Assembly: GCA_937895465.1 (NCBI GenBank) | Contig: CALAYY010000115.1 | Coordinates: forward strand, 1-7,610 | Length of the DNA stretch: 7,610 bases | DNA from: an uncultured Clostridia bacterium | Lineage (GTDB): Bacteria > Bacillota > Clostridia > Christensenellales > DUVY01 | Direction of reading: 5' to 3' | In this document: piece by piece, positions 1-6,396 of the stretch | How positions within the stretch are numbered: the stretch's first letter is position 1 | Layout: the number at the start of each line of letters is the position of its first letter | The notes under the pieces: model-generated | What the model was told of the DNA's origin: nothing | What the model saw: the letters and a program-made list of their open reading frames with translations, nothing else | Databases searched by the model: none | Position numbers and translations under genes: made by a program

Positions 1-1506
1 GCATGGTCTTTTGGATTATGGCTTTCAACTTCTTTTACGACTAATTATGACGAGAAGACTGTAAACTTTTTTATAGATGAGATGTTCAAGCGCAATATTC
101 CTCTTTCAACCTTTCATTTTGATTGTTTTTGGATGAAAGAATTTGAATGGAGCGGTTTTGAATGGGATAAAGATCTTTTTCCTGACCCTAAGGATATGCT
201 TGAAAGACTGCACCAAAAAGGGCTTAATGTCTGTGTTTGGATTAATCCATATATTGCCCAAAAGTCTATCTTGTTTGAAGAGGGAATGGCAAAAGGATAC
301 TTTTTGAAAAAAGCAAACGGCAAGGTTTATCAGCGTGATGAATGGCAGGCAGGTATGGCTTTGGTTGACTTTACCAATCCTGATGCTTATAGATGGTATG
401 CGGATAAGTTAGAGCATCTTATTGATATGGGCGTTGACTGCTTTAAGACAGATTTTGGAGAGAGAATTCCCGAAGACGTTATATATCATGACGGCAGTTT
501 CCCTAGAGCCGCTCATAATTATTATTCATATCTATATAACAAATGCGTGTTTGAACTACTTGAGAGAAAAAAAGGCAAAGGCGAAGCAATAGTCTTTTCA
601 AGAAGCTCTTGCGCTGGCGGACAGTCTTTCCCTGTTCATTGGGGCGGAGACTGCAATTCCAACTATAACTCTATGGCAGAAAGCCTAAGAGGCGGCTTGT
701 CTTTGATTGTCAGCGGGTTTTCGTTTTGGAGCCATGATATAGGAGGCTTTGAAAATAATTCACCTCCTGATATATACAAAAGATGGGTAGCTTTTGGGCT
801 TTTGTCCTCACACAGCAGACTGCACGGCTCAACATCTTATAGAGTGCCTTGGAACTATGATGAAGAATCTAGCGATGTATTGAGATTTTTCACCAATCTA
901 AAATGCTTGCTAATGCCTTATATATATAGTGCGGCAGTGCTGTCGCATCAAAAAGGTACACCTGTTATGAGACCTATGTTTTTTGAGTTTGATGAGCCGA
1001 CATGTGCTTACCTTGACAGACAATATATGCTGGGACAGAATTTGTTGGTTGCCCCAGTATTATCCGAAAAAAACATATGTGAATTTTATCTCCCTGAAGG
1101 ACAATGGACACATTACTTAACGGGCGAAAAGCTAACAGGCGGCAGATGGTATAATAAAGAATACGACTTTTTCTCTTTGCCTTTGTATGTCCGTCAAAAC
1201 TCCATAATTCCTAAAGGCAGCGTAAATAACCGACCTGATTATGATTACATAAAGGATACAGTTTTTGAAATCTTTGAACTTAACAATCAAGCACAATGTT
1301 TGGTAAATTCTTGTGACTTAAAAACGCAGGCAGAAGTTATTGCCAAAAGAGAAGCGGACAAAATTATTATATCAACCAAAGGCGATGTAAAGTATATTCT
1401 TCTCAATGGAATCTTCAAATGTAATGTAAAAGGTGCGGAACAAGAGGTAAGCGAGAGAGGAATAAAACTGATTTTAAATTCTAGCAAGGTAATTGTTAAC
1501 TTATAA
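1..1506 (+). CDS. yicI: GH31 alpha-xylosidase (YicI-type), 5'-truncated by window edge
   Basis: Releases alpha-linked D-xylose from the non-reducing end of xyloglucan oligosaccharides and isoprimeverose, by a retaining mechanism. The frame is open from base 1; the first ATG (82) lies inside the conserved barrel, so it is not the start. The 501 residues seen align with about residues 266-772 of E. coli YicI; roughly 265 N-terminal residues (N-terminal beta-sandwich and start of the barrel) lie to the left. The nucleophile Asp sits in KTDFGERIP (fragment residue 151, bases 451-453, YicI D416). The acid/base Asp is in HWGGDC (residue 217, YicI D482). Arg 201 and His 275 of the barrel are kept. 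YicI residues tied to xylose preference also match: F277, C307-F308 (in FHFDCFWMK), W345 and K414. The barrel ends near fragment residue 350, followed by C-terminal beta domains. The location is probably cytoplasmic, but the N-terminus is not visible. It is the first gene of the cluster seen here. The family call is very secure; the natural substrate is inferred. Confidence 0.96.
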   Translation, partial: AWSFGLWLSTSFTTNYDEKTVNFFIDEMFKRNIPLSTFHFDCFWMKEFEWSGFEWDKDLFPDPKDMLERLHQKGLNVCVWINPYIAQKSILFEEGMAKGYFLKKANGKVYQRDEWQAGMALVDFTNPDAYRWYADKLEHLIDMGVDCFKTDFGERIPEDVIYHDGSFPRAAHNYYSYLYNKCVFELLERKKGKGEAIVFSRSSCAGGQSFPVHWGGDCNSNYNSMAESLRGGLSLIVSGFSFWSHDIGGFENNSPPDIYKRWVAFGLLSSHSRLHGSTSYRVPWNYDEESSDVLRFFTNLKCLLMPYIYSAAVLSHQKGTPVMRPMFFEFDEPTCAYLDRQYMLGQNLLVAPVLSEKNICEFYLPEGQWTHYLTGEKLTGGRWYNKEYDFFSLPLYVRQNSIIPKGSVNNRPDYDYIKDTVFEIFELNNQAQCLVNSCDLKTQAEVIAKREADKIIISTKGDVKYILLNGIFKCNVKGAEQEVSERGIKLILNSSKVIVNL

Positions 1507-1585
1507 AGGTTTTTTTGGCAAGCTAAATAACACAGCTATTTACTAAAAAGAAAAAAACATATATAATATAAAGAAGGGGAAAAAG
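1507..1585 (+). other. Intergenic gap between GH31 and GH42 genes
   Basis: This 79-base AT-rich spacer is the only gap over 15 bases in the window. It holds a run of seven T (1510-1516) just after the GH31 stop, but no convincing GC-rich stem precedes it, so it is a poor terminator. A weak AT-only inverted repeat (TAAATA 1524-1529, TATTTA 1537-1542, 7-base loop) overlaps the possible -35 box. The Shine-Dalgarno AAGGGGA (1574-1580) of the GH42 gene closes the region. I see no match to a CcpA cre box or to the Bacillus-type XylR operator. Confidence 0.7.
1539..1567 (+). promoter_or_regulatory. Possible sigma-A promoter for the GH42-GH29-xylBA genes
   Basis: TTTACT (1539-1544, 4 of 6 to TTGACA) is followed after exactly 17 bases by a perfect TATAAT (1562-1567). 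Transcription would begin about base 1573-1575, right at the ribosome binding site, leaving an unusually short leader of about 11-13 bases. AT-rich DNA yields chance TATAAT matches, so this is moderate evidence only. If real, it would let the last four genes be transcribed apart from the alpha-xylosidase gene. Confidence 0.35.
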
Positions 1586-3577
1586 ATGTCAAAAAAGCCG
1601 TTATATCTCGGGGCTGCTTATTATCCCGAAGTTAATTATTTTGAAACCATAGACCAAGATATAACTTATATGAAAAAAGCCCATTTGAATGTTATGAGAA
1701 TGGGCGAATTTGCGTGGAGTGTATTTGAGCCTAACGAAGGACAATATGATTTTGTTTGGCTTGATAATGTTATCAAAAAGCTATATGACAACGGTATTTA
1801 CACAATTCTTTGCACTCCTTCTTGCACTCCGCCGATTTGGCTTACACGAAAACATCCCGATATCTTGAGGCGTGACGATGACGGGCAATCAGCTTGTCAT
1901 GGCGGACGTGGTCATGGGTGTCCTAACAGCCCTGTGTTTAATGAGTATGTCAACAAAATAGTCACTGCTATGGCTGACTATTTTAAAGATAATCAGGCAG
2001 TAATAGGCTGGCAGATAGACAATGAAATTTATCCATGGCGTCAAGGCTGTCATTGTGACTTTTGTATGAATGAGTTTTATGCGCATTTAAAATCAAAATA
2101 CGGTACGATTGATAACCTTAACAAACAATGGAGCTTGCGTATTTGGAGCATAGAATATCAAGATTTTAATCAAATACCCTATCCCAAAATAAAAGAATGG
2201 GGAAGTCATCCAGCAATTACTACCGAATACATCAACTTTCAAAGCAAAAGCAATTCAGATTTTATATCCCGTCAAGCCGATATTTTGAGAAATCGTGGGA
2301 TAAGTGTTCCTATCGGTACGGATATGATGCCCTTTCTCAATCAAGACCATTACATAACCAATCAAAATCTTGATGTGGTTATGTTCAATCATTATCACTC
2401 TCAAAAAAATTTTTTTGAAGCGGCTTTTTGGATGGATTATATATCAGGGCTCAAAGACAGACCGTTTTGGAATACTGAAACTGCAACAAGCTATAACGGT
2501 CCCAACAGCACCAATCCTGATTATTTTCCGATAAATTTTAATTATATCAACACATTATTGCCCTTTGTATTTGGTGCAGAGATGAATCTTTATTGGCTTT
2601 TTAGAGCACATTATGCAGGGCCTGAACTCATGCATTCGTCAGTAATCACGTCGCAAGGAAAAGCCATACATAACTTTGATGAGATTATTCAAGCTTCTGC
2701 CGCTTTAGAAAAATGCAATGAGTTTTTAACTGATTTTAAATTATCTGATCCTGATTTTGCAATGAGTTTTTCTAGCAACGCTTATAATATATTTGAAGGG
2801 CAAAAAGTTGTAACAGGTTTCCATTATACCGAAAACATTATCAATATTTATAAATTATTAAAAGAAGCATCTGTTGCACCGCATATTCATAATCCCAATA
2901 ACACACTTGAAAAAATAAAGGTGCTGTATTCTCCTTTTTTGATATCTTTGGAAGAAGAAGATTTTGTTGATAGGCTTATAAAATGGATTAAAGACGGCGG
3001 AATATGGATAGCCGGACCTTTGACTGATATAAGAAATCAGTTTTGTGCCAAATATATAAAGTCAGTTTTTGGTCTTATAGAAGAGCTTACCGGCATACAA
3101 AATCTTTATCAAATTCCAGCAACTACACTTAACAATACTATAGAGTTTGAAAACGGTAAAAAAAGCAAATCTTATATCTGGAACGATGTATTTGAAACAA
3201 AACCCCAACATGAGACAATAGCTAGATATAAATCTGATAGCAGTAATATTGACCAAAAACCTGCAATAGTAAGCTGTAAGGTCGGAAAAGGTGAAGTTGT
3301 TGTTTTGGGAACAATGCCTGAATACACTTTGTTATTAGAATTGATAAAAACATATTTGAAAAAGGCTGATGTTTTGCCTTCCATAAAATGCAGCCCAAAT
3401 GTAATAGCTGTCAAAAGAAGCAACAATCAAAAAACAGGCTATTGTATAGCTGAGTTGTCCAATGAAAAGGGCAGCTGTGAGCTTGACGGACAATATGTTG
3501 ATATATCTAGCGGCAAAACACTAAAGGGCAAAATAGATATTATGCCTTATAGCTTTTTGTGTCTGGAGAAGGTCTGA
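1586..3577 (+). CDS. GH42 beta-galactosidase, Zn-cluster type
   Basis: Predicted retaining glycosidase that removes terminal beta-D-galactose (some family members cleave alpha-L-arabinopyranosides instead). It has 663 residues, normal for GH42. Residues 1-380 form the TIM barrel: GAAYYPE near the N-terminus, acid/base Glu147 in WQIDNE, and likely nucleophile Glu298 in FWNTETATS. Cys112, Cys155, Cys157 and Cys160 match the spacing of the four zinc-binding cysteines of the Thermus A4 enzyme; Cys112 to Glu147 is 35 residues in both. Residues about 385-590 are the trimerisation domain, and about 600-663 a small C-terminal beta domain. No signal peptide is present, so it is cytoplasmic. The start is set by AAGGGGA 5 bases upstream of ATG. 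The stop TGA shares its A with the next gene's ATG. Beside an alpha-xylosidase and an alpha-fucosidase, the likely target is Gal-beta-1,2-Xyl of xyloglucan (inference). The region around the nucleophile and the WLFRAHYAG segment suggest a clostridial GH42 subgroup whose substrate I do not know. Confidence 0.93.
   Translation: MSKKPLYLGAAYYPEVNYFETIDQDITYMKKAHLNVMRMGEFAWSVFEPNEGQYDFVWLDNVIKKLYDNGIYTILCTPSCTPPIWLTRKHPDILRRDDDGQSACHGGRGHGCPNSPVFNEYVNKIVTAMADYFKDNQAVIGWQIDNEIYPWRQGCHCDFCMNEFYAHLKSKYGTIDNLNKQWSLRIWSIEYQDFNQIPYPKIKEWGSHPAITTEYINFQSKSNSDFISRQADILRNRGISVPIGTDMMPFLNQDHYITNQNLDVVMFNHYHSQKNFFEAAFWMDYISGLKDRPFWNTETATSYNGPNSTNPDYFPINFNYINTLLPFVFGAEMNLYWLFRAHYAGPELMHSSVITSQGKAIHNFDEIIQASAALEKCNEFLTDFKLSDPDFAMSFSSNAYNIFEGQKVVTGFHYTENIINIYKLLKEASVAPHIHNPNNTLEKIKVLYSPFLISLEEEDFVDRLIKWIKDGGIWIAGPLTDIRNQFCAKYIKSVFGLIEELTGIQNLYQIPATTLNNTIEFENGKKSKSYIWNDVFETKPQHETIARYKSDSSNIDQKPAIVSCKVGKGEVVVLGTMPEYTLLLELIKTYLKKADVLPSIKCSPNVIAVKRSNNQKTGYCIAELSNEKGSCELDGQYVDISSGKTLKGKIDIMPYSFLCLEKV
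3565..3572 (+). promoter_or_regulatory. Ribosome binding site fixing the GH29 start
   Basis: GGAGAAGG lies inside the last codons of the GH42 gene, with its GGAG core 8 bases before ATG 3577. It supports ATG 3577 over the in-frame GTG at 3559, which has no Shine-Dalgarno upstream and would add six residues (beginning MSGEGL) ahead of the normal GH29 N-terminus. The TGATG stop/start overlap suggests translational coupling. Confidence 0.8.
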
Positions 3578-4857
3578 TGAAAGCCAGATTTGATAATAGC
3601 AAATGGTTTAGAGATGCTAGATTTGGGATGTTTATACATTGGGGGCTGTATTCTATCCCTGCAAAAGGCGAATGGATTAAGAGTATAGAAAAAATTTCAG
3701 ATAAAAGCTATGATCGATATTTTGAACAATTTGACCCTACTCAATTTGACCCTAACTTTTGGGCAATAACAGCAAAAAAAGCCGGCATGAAATATGCGGT
3801 ATTGACAGCCAAACACCATGACGGTTTTTGTTTGTTTGATTCAAAATACACTGATTATAAAATAACTAATACAAAATATCAAAAAGACGCAGTAAGAGAA
3901 TTTTTGGATGCATTTAGGGCACAAGGCTTAAAGGTCGGATTGTATTATTCACTTTTAGATTGGCACCATGAAGACTATCCTGCATTTAATGACCCTTATC
4001 ATCCTATGCGCAATAATCCTGAATATAATAATCAAAGAAACTTTGACAGATATTTGGAATATATGTATAATCAAGTTAAAGAACTTGTTACAGATTATGG
4101 CAAGATAGACTTGATGTGGCTTGATTTTTCTTATGACGAGCTAAGGGGCGAAAAGTGGAACGCGTCAAGGCTTGTCAATATGATTCATGGCTATCAGCCG
4201 AAAATTTTACTCAACAATAGACTTGATGCCGCCGCCGATCATTTTGGCGGTATTATGACGGACAACGCGAAAGTTTTTAGCGGAGATTTTGCCTGTCCAG
4301 AACTCCTTATGCCGCCTAAGGGTTTAAAAGATACATCAGGCGAGGCAGTGCCTTGGGAGTTATGCGCTTCATTGAACGAAAGCTGGGGATATAACGCTCA
4401 AGACAATAATTATAAAGACGCCGATTTGCTTGTAAAAAAGCTTACAGAAGCCGTTTCCAAAGGCGGCAACCTTATACTTAATGTAGGCCCTTATGCTAAC
4501 GGAAGATTATCAAATCAAACTTTAAGTATTATGGAAAAAATCGGACAGTGGTTAGAAATATACGGCGAAAGCATTTATGGCTGTAATGACAGCAACTTAG
4601 AAAAACCCGAATGGGGCAGATATACCCAAAAAGGTAATTATATCTATGCTCATATATACGAACGTCCGATAGGACCGTGCGTTTTGCTGCCTTCAATAGA
4701 TAAAAAAGATATAGAAAGCATTGTTATGTTAAAAGACGGCAGCGAAATCAAGCTTATGACTGAATGGATAGCGGCAAATTATCCTGATTATACCTTTGCA
4801 GAAATAGCACCTTCAAAATATCAGGATATTACAGTGCTAAAGATAAAGTTAAAATAG
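3577..4857 (+). CDS. GH29 alpha-L-fucosidase
   Basis: Predicted retaining exo-glycosidase that removes alpha-L-fucose from non-reducing ends. It has 426 residues from ATG 3577. The GH29 barrel shows WFRDARFGMFIHWG (residues 10-23, with active-site His21 and Trp22), AKHHDGF (His80, His81), YYSLLDWHH, and the nucleophile motif MWLDF with Asp183. Further family marks are WELC (260-263), ESWGYN (268-273) and SKGGNLILNVGP (294-305), followed by a C-terminal beta domain from about residue 340. The acid/base is poorly conserved in GH29; Glu242 in CPELLMPP is a candidate by position only. There is no signal peptide, so it is cytoplasmic, unlike the many secreted mucin fucosidases. It overlaps the GH42 gene by one base and xylB follows after 15 bases, so it belongs to the same transcript. 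Likely role: removing the Fuc-alpha-1,2 cap from galactose on imported xyloglucan oligosaccharides (inference). Other fucosylated glycans cannot be excluded. Confidence 0.92.
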   Translation: MKARFDNSKWFRDARFGMFIHWGLYSIPAKGEWIKSIEKISDKSYDRYFEQFDPTQFDPNFWAITAKKAGMKYAVLTAKHHDGFCLFDSKYTDYKITNTKYQKDAVREFLDAFRAQGLKVGLYYSLLDWHHEDYPAFNDPYHPMRNNPEYNNQRNFDRYLEYMYNQVKELVTDYGKIDLMWLDFSYDELRGEKWNASRLVNMIHGYQPKILLNNRLDAAADHFGGIMTDNAKVFSGDFACPELLMPPKGLKDTSGEAVPWELCASLNESWGYNAQDNNYKDADLLVKKLTEAVSKGGNLILNVGPYANGRLSNQTLSIMEKIGQWLEIYGESIYGCNDSNLEKPEWGRYTQKGNYIYAHIYERPIGPCVLLPSIDKKDIESIVMLKDGSEIKLMTEWIAANYPDYTFAEIAPSKYQDITVLKIKLK

Positions 4858-4872
4858 ATAAGGGAGTAATAC

Positions 4873-6396
4873 ATGGGTTATCTTATAGGGATTGATATAG
4901 GCACAAGCGGCACCAAGACCGCTTTATTTGACATTTCAGGCAAGTTAATTGCTTCATCTGTTTTTGGATATGAGCTTTTTCAACCCCAAAATGGTTGGGC
5001 AGAACAAAACCCAGAGGATTGGTGGAATGCCGTTGTTTTAGGCTTAAAAGAAGTTATCAAAAAAAGCAAAGTCGACCCAAAAGATATAAAAGGTTTGGGT
5101 TTATCAGGACAAATGCATGGGCTTGTAATGCTGGATAGTTCATATAACCTTTTGAGAAATTCTATTATTTGGTGTGACGGCAGAAGCAGTAGTCAAGCTC
5201 ATAATATTTTTGAAAAATGCGGAAACAAGCTTATAAAAATAACAGCCAATCCCGCAATGCCTGCTTTTACGGCGGCTAAGCTATTATGGGTAAGAGATAA
5301 TGAGCCTGATATCTACACAAAGTGCGCTCATATATTGCTGCCTAAGGATTATATTAGGTTTAAATTGACTGGCGTTTTGGCTACTGAAGTAAGCGACGCC
5401 AGCGGTATGCAGTTATTGGATGTTCCCAAAAGAACATGGTCGCAGGAAATCTGTGAGCTATTAGAAATAGACACCAAAATTTTACCTAAGGTGTATGAAA
5501 GTACTTATATAAGCGGATATATAAATGATGAAGCCGCCCGCCTTACAGGACTATATAAAGGTACGCCTGTAGCAGGCGGGGCAGGAGACCAAGCCGCAAG
5601 TGCCGTTGGCAGCGGTATTATACAAGAAGGCAGGGTTTCGGACACGCTGGGCTCAAGCGGTGTAGTTTTTGCTCATACAGACAAGCCTATAATTGACCCA
5701 AAAGGCAGAGTGCATACATTTTGCCATGCAGTAGAAAACGCTTGGCATGTCATGGGTGTAACTCAAGGCGCAGGGCTTAGCCTAAAATGGTTTAAAGATA
5801 ATTTTTGGGAACAAGAAATTATACAAGCCAAAAAACAGCATATAGATGTCTATGACCTTCTTATGCAAAAGGTCAAGGATATAAAAATAGGCGCAGATAA
5901 CCTTATATTTTTGCCCTACCTTATGGGAGAAAGAACGCCGCATCTTGACACCTTTGCTAGAGGTGTGTTTTTTGGGATAAGCAATATACACTCCAAAGCC
6001 CATTTTGCACGGGCTGTTATAGAAGGTATAACATACAGTCAAAGAGATTGTTTGGAAATTCTTCTTAACATGGGAATAAAACCTAAGAGTATAATTGCAG
6101 GCGGCGGCGGTGCCAAAAGCCAATATTGGCGAGAAGTTTTGGCGGACAACTTCAGGCAAGATGTGAGTACTGTTGTTGAGGACGCTGGGGGCTGTCTTGG
6201 TGTAGCGATTTTGGCAGGAGTGGGTACAGGGATTTATAAAAGTGTACAAAGTGCGTGCAACGACATAATTCAGCCTAAGACTGTAATTTCTCCTAACCTT
6301 GAAAACTCCAAAAAATATGACAAATATTATCAGATATATCAAAATCTATACAGTCAATTAAAAGACACATTCAAAAAATTAAGTGAGGTGAAATAA
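4873..6396 (+). CDS. xylB: Xylulokinase
   Basis: Phosphorylates D-xylulose with ATP to D-xylulose 5-phosphate, which enters the pentose phosphate or phosphoketolase route in the cytoplasm. It has 507 residues, normal for a FGGY-family xylulokinase (about 490-510). The N-terminal domain opens with [11 protein letters not shown] (Asp8, phosphate binding). LSGQMHG (77-83) is the xylulose-binding signature that separates xylulokinase from glycerol kinase and fuculokinase. The catalytic Asp239 is in AGGAGDQAA (E. coli D233). The C-terminal domain has GERTPH (352-357), AGGGGAKS (409-416, adenine-nucleotide site) and [14 protein letters not shown] (436-449). The start is supported by AGGGAG (4861-4866) 6 bases before ATG. 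Its stop TAA shares a base with the xylA start. Here xylB comes before xylA, the reverse of the E. coli and Bacillus xylAB order. No frameshift or missing key residue is seen. Confidence 0.96.
   Translation: MGYLIGIDIGTSGTKTALFDISGKLIASSVFGYELFQPQNGWAEQNPEDWWNAVVLGLKEVIKKSKVDPKDIKGLGLSGQMHGLVMLDSSYNLLRNSIIWCDGRSSSQAHNIFEKCGNKLIKITANPAMPAFTAAKLLWVRDNEPDIYTKCAHILLPKDYIRFKLTGVLATEVSDASGMQLLDVPKRTWSQEICELLEIDTKILPKVYESTYISGYINDEAARLTGLYKGTPVAGGAGDQAASAVGSGIIQEGRVSDTLGSSGVVFAHTDKPIIDPKGRVHTFCHAVENAWHVMGVTQGAGLSLKWFKDNFWEQEIIQAKKQHIDVYDLLMQKVKDIKIGADNLIFLPYLMGERTPHLDTFARGVFFGISNIHSKAHFARAVIEGITYSQRDCLEILLNMGIKPKSIIAGGGGAKSQYWREVLADNFRQDVSTVVEDAGGCLGVAILAGVGTGIYKSVQSACNDIIQPKTVISPNLENSKKYDKYYQIYQNLYSQLKDTFKKLSEVK
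6385..6391 (+). promoter_or_regulatory. Ribosome binding site of xylA
   Basis: GAGGTGA, a near-perfect Shine-Dalgarno, lies within the last codons of xylB, 4 bases before ATG 6396. It marks the start of xylA, which has no stop inside the window, and supports coupled translation with xylB. Confidence 0.85.

Noticed and set aside
82..84. ATG at 82 as start of the GH31 gene
   Set aside because: The frame is open to base 1, and codons 1-27 encode conserved YicI sequence (AWSFGLWLSTSFTT), so the gene begins upstream of the window.
1507..1545. Intrinsic terminator after the GH31 gene
   Set aside because: A T run exists (1510-1516) but there is no stable GC stem before it; the only inverted repeat is a 6-base AT stem after the T run.
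1507..1585. XylR operator or CcpA cre box
   Set aside because: Looked for both consensus patterns in the gap and found no convincing palindrome.
3172..3426. - strand 84-codon frame in the GH42 gene
   Set aside because: Antisense shadow of the trimerisation domain; no supporting start context or domain.
3559..3576. GTG start at 3559 for the GH29 gene
   Set aside because: No Shine-Dalgarno before it, and the six extra residues are not expected in GH29; ATG 3577 has a good site 8 bases upstream.
3727..3756. Tandem 15-base direct repeat in the GH29 gene (13 of 15 identical), encoding QFDPT then QFDPN
   Set aside because: The family often has a similar FNPxxFD pattern at this place, so it probably reflects protein constraint and not a mobile or regulatory repeat.
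5782..6342. 186-codon open frame on the - strand inside xylB
   Set aside because: It lies wholly within a well-conserved xylulokinase gene, has no recognisable domain and looks like low-complexity shadow translation.
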